Of a DNA stretch of 64,000 bases, positions 18,854 to 26,653 are shown piece by piece. Every line of letters begins with the position of its first letter. Position 1 is the stretch's first letter. The DNA lies in contig NZ_CP050695.1 of assembly GCF_012044895.1 (NCBI RefSeq), forward strand, positions 1,518,501 to 1,582,500. Reading direction: 5' to 3'. Below the pieces are notes generated by a model. It was not told the DNA's origin and searched no databases. It saw nothing but the letters and a program-made list of their open reading frames with translations. Position numbers and translations under genes: made by a program. Source of the stretch: Aquisalimonas sp. 2447. Lineage in GTDB: Bacteria > Pseudomonadota > Gammaproteobacteria > Nitrococcales > Aquisalimonadaceae.

Positions 18854-19660
18854 ATGATTGGGCGCCCGCTGACGCGGTTGTCGGTTAACGAGCGGGGCCG
18901 GGATATCGTGGTGAGTGATATACACGGCATGGTCTCGCTGTTCTTCGAGGAGCTCGAGCGCGTTGGTTTCGATTCGGAGTCGGACCGCGTGATCTGTGCT
19001 GGCGATCTGGTGGATCGGGGGCCTGAATCGCTGCGGGCGCTGAGTCTGCTTGAGGAACCATGGTTCTATTCGGTGATGGGAAACCACGACCTGGCCGCGG
19101 TGATTCACTTGCTCGGCGACCACCCTGATGTGCGCCAGGACGACGCGCTTCGGTTCCGGCTTCCTACGGAAGGGTGGCTGGAGAGCCTGAACGCGGAAGA
19201 GGCAAGTACAGTTGCTGCACGGATTGCAGAACTTCCTTTCTTGATGGAAGTGGACACGACGGGCGGGCCTGTCGGCGTCGTCCATGCCGAGGTGCCCTGG
19301 AACTACGCAACCTGGGAGGCATTCCGTGACTCGGTCGTGCGTGCATTCTTTGAGAAGGCCGGCATGCGCGAGCTGGCGCCAGTGGTCCAGGGAAGGCGCT
19401 TTATGGAAGCGGAGAGGGCGGGGCGCTATCTGTGGAAGGATGACCCGACGCTGACGCTGCCGGACATACTGCACGTGATTCACGGGCACTCAATCCGTCT
19501 CGACAACGCGTTTCAGCCGTGGCGTATGGGTAATCGGGTGCATATCGATTCCGGTGCATTCCTCGCCCAGCCGGAATGGGCCGAAGAGCGAGCGCGGGCT
19601 CGGGCGGGCGAACCGGGGCTGACTCTGGTCACCATCGATGCTCCCATGACACCGCTTTAG
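18854..19660 (+). CDS. PrpA/lambda-type metallophosphoesterase 1
   Basis: 268 residues from the ATG at 18854, preceded by CGGAGG. The calcineurin-like motifs are all present: VVSDIHG (about residue 19), AGDLVDRGPES (about 50), VMGNHDLAAV (about 74), GVVHAEVPWN and VIHGHS. This set matches the bacterial PrpA and phage lambda protein-phosphatase group, binuclear metal enzymes that act on phosphoproteins, nucleotides or RNA 2',3'-cyclic phosphates. First of three phosphoesterases in a row on this strand, and close in sequence to the fourth at 21575. The true substrate is not predictable. Confidence 0.82.
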   Translation: MIGRPLTRLSVNERGRDIVVSDIHGMVSLFFEELERVGFDSESDRVICAGDLVDRGPESLRALSLLEEPWFYSVMGNHDLAAVIHLLGDHPDVRQDDALRFRLPTEGWLESLNAEEASTVAARIAELPFLMEVDTTGGPVGVVHAEVPWNYATWEAFRDSVVRAFFEKAGMRELAPVVQGRRFMEAERAGRYLWKDDPTLTLPDILHVIHGHSIRLDNAFQPWRMGNRVHIDSGAFLAQPEWAEERARARAGEPGLTLVTIDAPMTPL

Positions 19661-19677
19661 ACGTGAAGGGGAAGTGT

Positions 19678-20523
19678 ATGGAAGTCAGGGTCATGAGCGA
19701 CCTACACCTGGAGTTCAACGGGCGCGGGTTGAGCCGAAAAGACCCCTTGTTCGAGGTGCCCGTAACGGACGCGGATGCAGAACGGGTGCTGGTGCTCGCT
19801 GGCGATACCGACGTCGATACGCGTGCTGTGGATTTACCCCTGCGAGTGGCGGGGCACTTCAGGGCGGTGGTTCAGGTCTTGGGGAATCACGAGTATTACA
19901 AAGGGGGCTCGCCCCAGAGGTTGCCGCAAAAGTTGCGCGAGCACGTATCGAAGGCCGATGTGGGCAATGTTCACGTCCTGGAAAACGCGTGCGTGGACGT
20001 CGGTACTATGCGTTTGATCGGGGCGACTCTATGGACGGATTTCAAGGGGGGCGATCCGGTGGCGCTGCGCGAGGCACGCAACCGGATGAACGATTTTCAG
20101 CGCATCCGGTGCGGAACGGCTGCCGCTCCCTATATCCGCAGGTTTTTACCGGAATACGCTTGCCGGCTGCACATCGAGTCCCGGGAGTTCATCGAAGGCG
20201 CGGTCCGCGGCGCCCATGCGGACGGGATGATCCCCGTGGTCGTCACGCACCATGCGCCGTACTACCCGGCGGGACCGGAAGGGCCGCCGTTGTCGTTCAG
20301 TTACGGCTCGGATTTGGACGAACTCATCCGCTCGACACAGCCACGTCTGTGGTTTCACGGGCATACGCATGATGTCGTTGATACCGTGCTGCATGGCTGT
20401 CGAGTAGTGAGCAACCCTCGGGGCTACGCGGGTATCGAGCCTGTGGAGGGCTTCGAACCGGAGAAGTTGGTTGCTGTTGATGCGGAGGAGCACGATGCCC
20501 ACGGCGCCGCAAACCGTCGATAG
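19678..20523 (+). CDS. Metallophosphoesterase 2
   Basis: 281 residues from the ATG at 19678 with GAAGGGGAAG upstream. Motifs are VMSDLHLEF (first DxH), LAGDTDVDT, LGNHEYYKG, VVTHHAPYY and WFHGHTHD, so a complete calcineurin-like site of a different subfamily from phosphoesterase 1. It starts 17 bases after phosphoesterase 1 and its end overlaps the start of phosphoesterase 3, so all three are one operon. Substrate unknown. Confidence 0.82.
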   Translation: MEVRVMSDLHLEFNGRGLSRKDPLFEVPVTDADAERVLVLAGDTDVDTRAVDLPLRVAGHFRAVVQVLGNHEYYKGGSPQRLPQKLREHVSKADVGNVHVLENACVDVGTMRLIGATLWTDFKGGDPVALREARNRMNDFQRIRCGTAAAPYIRRFLPEYACRLHIESREFIEGAVRGAHADGMIPVVVTHHAPYYPAGPEGPPLSFSYGSDLDELIRSTQPRLWFHGHTHDVVDTVLHGCRVVSNPRGYAGIEPVEGFEPEKLVAVDAEEHDAHGAANRR

Positions 20524-21301
20524 CGTTTATTTTGCCGGGGACCCGCACGGGGTGTTCGACCCCCTGAACCGCTGCGCGCGGCGCGATCGGCCGAATGCAT
20601 TGGTGCTTCTCGGCGACTACGATCTCGACGTGCCGCTGGATCGCGCTGTCGCGCCTGCGCGCGAGGCAACGGAGGTGTACTGGATTCACGGCAACCATGA
20701 CGTTGATCGGGAGAGCTACTACACGTCCCTTTTCGAGTCGGAACTCAGGGATCGGTGCATTCATGGGCGGGTTGTAGACATTCATGGGTTGCGTATCGCC
20801 GGACTGGGTGGTCACTTCCAGGGGCGGATCTGGCACCCGGACGAGAACAATGGCGCGCCTCGTTTCGCGCGACGAAAGGATTACCTGCAGGCAGTCCCCC
20901 GCAACCGGAGGTGGCGTGACGGTCTGCCGCTCAAGGCCCGTGCAGCGATCTGGTGGGAGGATTTCGAGGCCCTGTGGGATCAGGCAGCGGACATCCTTGT
21001 TTCTCACGAGGCACCGAGTTGCCATCCGATGGGATTCCGGCTCATCGACGATCTGGCCTTGGCCATGGGCGCGCACACCATCGTGCACGGCCATCATCAC
21101 GTGGGATATACCTTCCGCTACCGCGATGAACCGCTGACCGCGATCGGCGTCGGTTTGGCGGGAGTGACTAGCGGGGCGGGACGTATGTGCGAGCCGGGGC
21201 AGCGTGACTGGCAGGACACCCCGGTTCTCAAGCGCCACCATCGTCAGGGTCCGCACCTCCCGGCGGGAGATCTGAGGACGATCGAGGAGTGTGAGGCGTA
21301 G
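20495..21301 (+). CDS. Metallophosphoesterase 3
   Basis: 268 residues from the ATG at 20495 (GAGGAG just upstream), overlapping the previous gene by 29 bases. The N-terminal motif is FAGDPHGVFD (a DPH variant of DxH), then LLGDYDLDV, WIHGNHDVDR, LVSHEAPSC and IVHGHHHVG, so a calcineurin-like phosphoesterase with most metal ligands. The glycine-rich C-terminal part is less typical. Its last 74 bases overlap the end of the convergent Xre gene. It is the last gene of the operon under operator copy 1. Confidence 0.78.
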   Translation: MPTAPQTVDSVYFAGDPHGVFDPLNRCARRDRPNALVLLGDYDLDVPLDRAVAPAREATEVYWIHGNHDVDRESYYTSLFESELRDRCIHGRVVDIHGLRIAGLGGHFQGRIWHPDENNGAPRFARRKDYLQAVPRNRRWRDGLPLKARAAIWWEDFEALWDQAADILVSHEAPSCHPMGFRLIDDLALAMGAHTIVHGHHHVGYTFRYRDEPLTAIGVGLAGVTSGAGRMCEPGQRDWQDTPVLKRHHRQGPHLPAGDLRTIEECEA

Positions 21302-21554
21302 CGAGCTGCGCGTACTCCATCGCCGCCGCAAGCCGGGGCGTGGTCAACCTGTCGATGTGACCTTGCAGCAGTGCTGACACCTCGGACGGGCTTAGCCCAA
21401 GCCGCGTGGCGGCCTCGGTCTGGTCCAGCCCGTGGTGGCGGATGTACTCCAGGATTCGGCGCATGTACTGGGAGCGCCGAAGCAGATCCTCACCTTCCTC
21501 TTCCGGAAAACCGAGATCCAGAAACACGTTGCCACTGCTCTCGCGGAACTCCAT
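21228..21554 (-). CDS. Xre-family antitoxin-like regulator
   Basis: 108 residues beginning MEFRESSGNVFLDLGFPEEE, then a helix-turn-helix (LDQTEAATRLGLSPSEVSAL). This is the layout of small Xre antitoxins that pair with RelE/HigB-type toxins (SSGNVFxDLGF start). No toxin gene is adjacent. It begins 20 bases after the fourth phosphoesterase on the same strand, so it is probably the last gene of that operon, and it overlaps the end of phosphoesterase 3 in a convergent arrangement. The C-terminal 20 residues are Pro/Gly/Asp-rich and atypical, possibly from extension into the neighbouring gene. Confidence 0.7.
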   Translation of the reverse strand: MEFRESSGNVFLDLGFPEEEGEDLLRRSQYMRRILEYIRHHGLDQTEAATRLGLSPSEVSALLQGHIDRLTTPRLAAAMEYAQLATPHTPRSSSDLPPGGADPDDGGA

Positions 21555-21574
21555 GGATCATCTTCTCTTACGAT

Positions 21575-22381
21575 TCACAGGGGATGGCCCGGATTCCAGA
21601 TATCCATAATCGTCAGTTGCGGTCCCTCAGAACGGGTCGATGATGTCGGGCTCTGCCCCGTTGCGTGGAGCAAGTAGGCTCCCGTATCGATGTGGTGCCT
21701 GTTGCCAACGCACCAGGGCCGAAAGCCGTTCTCGATGGCTATCGTGTGCCCGTGGAAGAGTGATGTGACGCCCGGCAGTAATACCGTCCCGTGAGAATGG
21801 GCGGGGCCGGGGGCACCTTCCAACGATGCGTAGCTGCGCCCCCAGAGCAATTGTGCGCTCCAGTCGCGTTTTTCCTGTTCGCTGGATTGCCGCTCAACCC
21901 ACTCAATGAAGCTCTCCCACGAGGAAAATGCGGGCGGAACCTCCGCATGCACCACGCCGGCAATGTCACGGCCTGCACTGATCTCGATAACCAGCGGCAG
22001 CCGGGATACCCGATCAACGATTTCGCGTTCCTCGACAGTGCCGAGTCCCAGTAGCCATGGCTCGGAGAGAATCCGCATCTGCATGTAGCCTTCGGCCGAG
22101 ACGGGAGCCCTCATGGCCATGCAGTTCAGGGCCGCAGCGAAGTCGTGGTTCCCCATGACAGAGACGAACCAGGGCTCGCTGAGCAGCCTCAGCGTTCCCA
22201 GACTGTCGGGCCCACGGTCGACCAGGTCACCAACACAGATCAGTCGATCCCGGCTCTTATCGAATTCAATCCGCTCCAGCTCCGTTTCCAGGAGTTCCCG
22301 CATGCCGTGCAGGTCCCCCACGATCAGATCGCGTCCGCATTCGTTGCGGCGCAAACGCATGATGCCCGGCCATTGCTCCAT
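21575..22381 (-). CDS. PrpA/lambda-type metallophosphoesterase 4
   Basis: 268 residues with LIVGDLHGM, CVGDLVDRGPDS, VMGNHDFAAA, GVVHAEVPP and SLFHGHTIA, a complete calcineurin-like active site. It is visibly related to phosphoesterase 1 along the whole length (for example RNECGRDLIVGDLHGM versus NERGRDIVVSDIHGM, and the shared ending with HxIDxGA). It is therefore a diverged duplicate on the opposite strand. It starts 10 bases after the tyrosine-phosphatase fragment, and the Xre gene follows, so the three form an operon under operator copy 2. Confidence 0.82.
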   Translation of the reverse strand: MEQWPGIMRLRRNECGRDLIVGDLHGMRELLETELERIEFDKSRDRLICVGDLVDRGPDSLGTLRLLSEPWFVSVMGNHDFAAALNCMAMRAPVSAEGYMQMRILSEPWLLGLGTVEEREIVDRVSRLPLVIEISAGRDIAGVVHAEVPPAFSSWESFIEWVERQSSEQEKRDWSAQLLWGRSYASLEGAPGPAHSHGTVLLPGVTSLFHGHTIAIENGFRPWCVGNRHHIDTGAYLLHATGQSPTSSTRSEGPQLTIMDIWNPGHPL

Positions 22382-22391
22382 CAGGCTGATC

Positions 22392-22655
22392 TCAGGAAGG
22401 CGCTGTGCTCAGTGAGAGCACGTAAGCCTCCTGCTCGGGTGTCTCCACCGCTCCTGGCCGGGCTGCACGAACCTGTTCCAGTGCGCTGGCCGCGGGAATA
22501 CCCTGTTCGGTGAGCAGTTTGCACGCCACAAGTCCGGTCCGCCCGAGGACGCCAAGGCAATGAATGGCGATATTCCCAGATGTCATGCCGATATGCCCGC
22601 CGCCGGGCGTTGGCACACTATTGACGCGAAGCGCTTCTGAACCCTGATGACTCAT
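22392..22655 (-). CDS. Tyrosine/dual-specificity phosphatase fragment
   Basis: 87 residues containing the P-loop signature IHCLGVLGRTG (Cys-x5-Arg) and the following helices LVACKLLTEQG and ASALEQVRAARPGAVETPEQ, typical of the last third of a cysteine phosphatase. The usual 80-100 N-terminal residues, including the general-acid Asp loop, are missing, so it is probably a truncated gene or a pseudogene rather than an active enzyme. It starts the operon with phosphoesterase 4 and lies about 50 bases after operator copy 2. Confidence 0.6.
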   Translation of the reverse strand: MSHQGSEALRVNSVPTPGGGHIGMTSGNIAIHCLGVLGRTGLVACKLLTEQGIPAASALEQVRAARPGAVETPEQEAYVLSLSTAPS

Positions 22656-22706
22656 GAGACCTCGATTTCGCTGTCTGACCAGTGCCCCGTATTGTGCCGG
22701 TGCCCC

Positions 22707-22725
22707 TGCGACACATCGTGTCGTG
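22707..22725. promoter_or_regulatory. Regulon operator copy 2 (TGCGAC-N7-GTCGTG)
   Basis: Inverted repeat with spacer ACATCGT, in the divergent gap between the phosphatase-fragment operon (start 52 bases away) and the exonuclease gene (start 80 bases away). It may control one or both directions. Confidence 0.65.
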
Positions 22726-22804
22726 GGTATCGTTCAAGCTCGTAGACGTTGTTGCGCCGCTCGGGATTCGAGTGGTTTTCTCTGGAAACGCCTGAGGGGG
22801 AGCC

Positions 22805-23404
22805 TTGCCAAGTAAATCATTGCAACGTCTTGTCAACCGCGAAGGGCCGATGGTGGTCCTGGATCTGGAGGCCACCTGCGCGGAGGACGAGACTGTCCCC
22901 AAGCGGGAAATGGAAATCATAGAAATCGGAGCCGTTGCCGTGGATGCCGGCTGTGAATCGTTCGAGCGGTTTCAGGCGTATGTTCGCCCCGTCCGTCATC
23001 CGAAACTCACGGACTTCTGCCGGAACCTCACCGGGATCAGCCAGGGCGACGTGGACGCGGCGCCGAACTTGCCGGAGGTGCTGGACTCGTTCCGGAGTTG
23101 GCTCGAGTCCACGCACACCGTGCTGTGGTCGAGTTGGGGACGGTTCGACCGTATGCTCTTCGAGCGTGATTTCAAGTACCACGGTGTGAAATCCCCGCTG
23201 CCGGGCAAGCACGTGAATCTGCGAGAGTGCTTCGAGGAGACCGTGGCCCCGGGCCCGATCGATTTCGCGTCGGCACTTTCCAAGGCGGGGATTGCCTTCG
23301 AAGGCCAGCCACACCGGGGACTGGATGACGCCGTGAATACCGCGCGTCTGTTGCCCCTGATAATGGCCAACCTTCCCGCGGAAGGTGTGAAAGAGAACCA
23401 ATAG
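22805..23404 (+). CDS. KapD/ERI1-like 3'-5' exonuclease
   Basis: 199 residues from a TTG with GAGGGGGAG upstream. DEDDh motifs are complete: VVLDLEATC (about residue 18), SSWGRFDRMLF (about 108) and HRGLDDAVNTARL (about 177). The layout matches the KapD/ERI1 group, which trims 3' ends of RNA. It is the third DEDDh enzyme of the island, after those at 36 and 1342. It lies just after operator copy 2 and may share it with the opposite-strand phosphatase operon. Confidence 0.82.
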   Translation: MPSKSLQRLVNREGPMVVLDLEATCAEDETVPKREMEIIEIGAVAVDAGCESFERFQAYVRPVRHPKLTDFCRNLTGISQGDVDAAPNLPEVLDSFRSWLESTHTVLWSSWGRFDRMLFERDFKYHGVKSPLPGKHVNLRECFEETVAPGPIDFASALSKAGIAFEGQPHRGLDDAVNTARLLPLIMANLPAEGVKENQ

Positions 23405-23459
23405 TGTCGTGTTGGTGGGAAAGTCGGGCTCCAATGCCCCGGACCGGGGAACGGAGATC

Positions 23460-23642
23460 ATGGCGGATTACCACCCTGGCAACACGAACCTGAATCCATT
23501 GCAGGAGGCGCGGCGGCGTGGCGACCGGATGCACGAGGAGATGCTGCGGGAGGCCGGTGGAACGGTCCCTGGGCCGGAAGCTGCCGAGCATCTTGGGAGC
23601 AGTGAAGCGGCCGTGCCCTTTGATCGAAAGGCTCTTCGGTGA
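23460..23642 (+). CDS. Small protein with partial helix-turn-helix
   Basis: 60 residues from the ATG at 23460 with GGAG upstream. The end (MLREAGGTVPGPEAAEHLG, SSEAAVPF) resembles the first helices of a small antitoxin-like helix-turn-helix whose second half is lost, so the gene may be truncated. It follows the exonuclease by 55 bases. Between its end and 23846 I see no gene. Confidence 0.35.
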   Translation: MADYHPGNTNLNPLQEARRRGDRMHEEMLREAGGTVPGPEAAEHLGSSEAAVPFDRKALR

Positions 23643-23845
23643 CGTCGCGTTCGGTGTCAGCATTGCAGCCGGCACGCTAACGGCAGGGGTCATGGGTTAT
23701 GGAAATACCGCTATCCCATGCCGCCGTTTGGAAACTGCGAGGGGAACGGCGTGACAATTTCGAGCTCTGTTGGCAGGCATTCAGGATTTTTATCTTCTCT
23801 TGGATCGTAAGCATGGCTTAAGGTCTTTATAGTCGGTGAGCCGGA

Positions 23846-24328
23846 TCACTTTTCGCCCCGACGTTTTGGCCTTGGCAGCCTAGTCAGGACTTCCTCGAGC
23901 ACATACCCCGGCTCCTCGTAGGGATGCTCGAACAACGGTACCGAAATCCACTGCTCCGTCTGCGCAGGCTGGATAACGTCCCCGCAGTCATCCACCAGGA
24001 TGGTGCGCTCCAACGGCGCATCGGTGATAAACCGTAGATCCTTGATGGCCCCGTGCCAGTGGACGTACTCAAGATCCGGGAACCATTCCGGTACGGCGCC
24101 CTCACCCGCCAATGCCCGCGCAATAGCGCGGAACCGTGCTTCGGGGACGGTGGTGAACATGACCACGCGGGGAAACCGTTCCACGCATTCCACAAGAAAC
24201 TCGTGCAGCCCCCGGCGCGGGATCTGACTCACGGCGTTGGAAATCAGCGTGCCCTCCAAGTCCAGTGCGAGGACTTCTATGTGCCTGGTACCGTCATCCA
24301 CCGCGCGTGCCTCTTCCCGTGACGCCAC
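23846..24328 (-). CDS. HAD-superfamily (NIF-like) phosphatase-like protein
   Basis: 160 residues from a GTG. HAD motif I is LALDLEGTL (about residue 22; the second acidic residue is Glu, giving DxE rather than the usual DxD), motif II is VVMFTTV, and the late acidic pair is ILVDDCGD. This resembles the NIF/CTD-phosphatase-like HAD group. The Glu in motif I could alter activity. It begins 33 bases after the ATPase A stop codon, across a small CCCCGG-CCGGGG hairpin, so it is probably co-transcribed with ATPase A. Confidence 0.7.
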   Translation of the reverse strand: MASREEARAVDDGTRHIEVLALDLEGTLISNAVSQIPRRGLHEFLVECVERFPRVVMFTTVPEARFRAIARALAGEGAVPEWFPDLEYVHWHGAIKDLRFITDAPLERTILVDDCGDVIQPAQTEQWISVPLFEHPYEEPGYVLEEVLTRLPRPKRRGEK

Positions 24329-24361
24329 CCCGGCGCACCGGGGCGGCGTAAGGCTTCAATC

Positions 24362-26452
24362 CTAGTTCTTGCCCTTGCGTCCCGGGGACTCCGGCCGGTT
24401 CTGCCCCTGATTCTTGTATTCCGGCGTCATCTCGAAGTCTTTGCGGGCCGATCTGTAAATCGGGTACAGCCGGTCCGCGACTTCACGAATCCAGTCCCAA
24501 TTCGCCCTTGTGATACGGACTTCCATGCGTCTTTCGCGCCGGAGTGCGACAGTGTCATGAGCCCCGCGGGGCGGGTGTAGCCGGAGCTGCCAGCCGTCGG
24601 AATCCTTCAGGGTTGCCGCTGACTCCGAAAACAGAGGATTGTCCTCTTCCTCAAGTTGCGTGCGCCCCTGGTCCGCCAATGCTTTTAACGCCGGTATGCG
24701 AAGCGTCAGACTCCAACCACCCTGGCTTTGGACCTGCTCGATCACGATGGCGCAACAATCATCCCCGGAAGCCCACCTGTCCACGGCTAAACTCCGGCCG
24801 TGCCGATCCCGAGCGGCTTCAAGTCGGCCGTCGAGGTTGCCCAAGCGGGGGAATGACATACTCATGGCCCCCAGCATGTGCTCATGCAGGATTCCCTGGT
24901 TCTGCTCGAACCACTCGTCCCAACCCGTGGCCCCGGCGCTCTGGGAAGCAAACGGGTTTTCGTCCATCGGTTGTTCGGCTTTGGCGAATCGGCCAACGGG
25001 CACCGGTCGTTTGGATCGTTGCAGCCCGTAGCTCATGTGAGGGGCTCCTGGCGTGGCTCCGCCCTGCACGTGGGCGACCACGGATCCGCCATGCCGAACG
25101 AGGTGTTTTGACAGACACAACGCCTCGCCAACTTGCAGATTACCGGACACGATCTGCTGAGCGGCGCGACCATCGGCGGCAAACACATTGGTGGAGATGA
25201 ACTCCATTGTGTCCGGGTCGTGGGAAGAGAAAGACAACGTCGTCCCCAGATTCTGCAGCAGCGAGCGGACGGTCGCGGGCTGTTGTCCTGAGGGGAGGCG
25301 GGCCGCGACGCTGGAGATCCCCTGGGTTGCCACGATATTGATGTGGCCGTACTCGCGGGATTGTGAGAACCAGCTATCGTCATCGAAAAGACCCCGCATG
25401 GCAGCCGTGTTATCCAGGCTGACGTGGTGTTGGAACTCGTCGATGACCATGAACGTGAAACTGTCGGTACCGAACCCTTTCTCCCGGTGGTGGCTATAGG
25501 TCAGTACCGCGTTACGCATCCTTGACCGCAGTAACCCGTTGGCCACCCGGCCGACGCCACCAAGCTCGGTTTCCGGAAGATCGGTAAGGATAACCTTCCG
25601 GTCTTCGTAGAGAAGCTTGGTCATGTCCAGCGGCGGTGCCTCCTCCGAGCAAAGCTGGTCTTTCACACGCGCGTCCGTCGCAAAATGTGCCAGCGGGGTG
25701 GCAAGCTGATTCGTCTGCCATGTGTATTGTTCGTGCATTGTCCGCGAGTTCTCATGGTCCTCGCGAGCGTAGCGTGACCCCCCCAGGGCCAGAATGTTGA
25801 ACTCGTCTGCCAGTACACCTTTGACGAGCTGGATGTACCGAGGTGGCAGCGAAGTCTGCCGCCCAATCCAGTCGTCAAACTGGCTAGTGAACCACTGCGG
25901 CTCAATCAGAGCGCGGTAGATGCAGGCAAGGGTCGGGTTCCGGTCCATCAAACGGAATGTCTCTAGGACCAGTTCCGCGTAGACCGGCCCACGCGAACCA
26001 AAATAACCGTCGTGCTTCGCGACGCTGTTCTGCATTCGCAGCTCGTCCAGAAACGAGCGCACCAGGTTCATCGGCATGCCGGCAATCAGGTTCACTGGTG
26101 TGCACAACGTCGATGCGCCAAGCATGAGCACCCGGTCGGGGAATTCATCGGCGATACCCAGGTCGGCGCTCTTGGTTGTCAGCACCAATCCTGAGCATCC
26201 GGCCTCAATCAGTCGGTAGACAGAGGGTTCCATGGCCGTCACGGTTTTGCCGCTGCCCGTTGTTCCCAACACGAGGATTCCCTGCGTCGCGTCATCGAAC
26301 GTGATCTGCACCTGCTGTTCCCGCCCCACGTTGGCCCAAGGGCCGTACAGTGGCTGGGTCGTCTGTCCGCCGAAAGCAAGCAGGGTCTGCTCGCGCAGCG
26401 GAAGGTTGTGATCGGGCGAGACGTGGGAAACGTTGTTGGGAAGATCGGACAT
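24362..26452 (-). CDS. VirD4/HerA-type ATPase A
   Basis: 696 residues, starting MSDLPNNVSHVS by analogy with its paralogue at 29972. The P-loop LGTTGSGKTVTAMEP is near residue 70, Walker B is FMVIDEFQHHV (about 335), and a sensor segment VATQGISSVAARL follows. This is the FtsK/HerA/TraG fold of ring ATPases that pump DNA or protein. The last 200 residues match no family I know. There are no relaxase or type IV secretion genes in the window, so a conjugation role is unlikely. It shares extended blocks with ATPase B throughout (for example GPWA, TKxADLGI, LTDLPET, VIDEFQHH). Preceded by operator copy 3; followed by the HAD gene. Confidence 0.8.
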   Translation of the reverse strand: MSDLPNNVSHVSPDHNLPLREQTLLAFGGQTTQPLYGPWANVGREQQVQITFDDATQGILVLGTTGSGKTVTAMEPSVYRLIEAGCSGLVLTTKSADLGIADEFPDRVLMLGASTLCTPVNLIAGMPMNLVRSFLDELRMQNSVAKHDGYFGSRGPVYAELVLETFRLMDRNPTLACIYRALIEPQWFTSQFDDWIGRQTSLPPRYIQLVKGVLADEFNILALGGSRYAREDHENSRTMHEQYTWQTNQLATPLAHFATDARVKDQLCSEEAPPLDMTKLLYEDRKVILTDLPETELGGVGRVANGLLRSRMRNAVLTYSHHREKGFGTDSFTFMVIDEFQHHVSLDNTAAMRGLFDDDSWFSQSREYGHINIVATQGISSVAARLPSGQQPATVRSLLQNLGTTLSFSSHDPDTMEFISTNVFAADGRAAQQIVSGNLQVGEALCLSKHLVRHGGSVVAHVQGGATPGAPHMSYGLQRSKRPVPVGRFAKAEQPMDENPFASQSAGATGWDEWFEQNQGILHEHMLGAMSMSFPRLGNLDGRLEAARDRHGRSLAVDRWASGDDCCAIVIEQVQSQGGWSLTLRIPALKALADQGRTQLEEEDNPLFSESAATLKDSDGWQLRLHPPRGAHDTVALRRERRMEVRITRANWDWIREVADRLYPIYRSARKDFEMTPEYKNQGQNRPESPGRKGKN

Positions 26453-26525
26453 AGGCAAGTACCTCGCGTATTGGATGTGAAATTCGTCGTCCTGCGTGCG
26501 GGCGTCGGGCAGCGTGCCACGCCGG

Positions 26526-26544
26526 TGCGACAGCTAACGTCGTG
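26526..26544. promoter_or_regulatory. Regulon operator copy 3 (TGCGAC-N7-GTCGTG)
   Basis: Inverted repeat with spacer AGCTAAC, 74 bases upstream of ATPase A. A separate perfect palindrome GGGAGTACTCCC lies a little further up at 26576-26587. Confidence 0.65.
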
Positions 26545-26575
26545 ATTGATTGAGCCGATGGCGAAGGCCCGTCTT

Positions 26576-26587
26576 GGGAGTACTCCC
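26576..26587. repeat. 12-base perfect palindrome
   Basis: GGGAGTACTCCC, flanked by imperfect CTT and AAG arms, lies between the WYL gene stop and operator copy 3. No T-run follows on either strand, so it looks more like a protein-binding site or cruciform than a terminator. Confidence 0.35.
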
Positions 26588-26653
26588 CAAGAACGGGGGT
26601 GTGTTCACCGCTGTGCCATCTTCTTCGAACGGCCCGGGATAGACGGGCCGCCT

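Noticed and set aside
24328..24361. CCCCGG-CCGGGG hairpin as a terminator after ATPase A
   Set aside because: The stem is short and no T-run follows on the minus strand, so read-through into the HAD gene is more likely.
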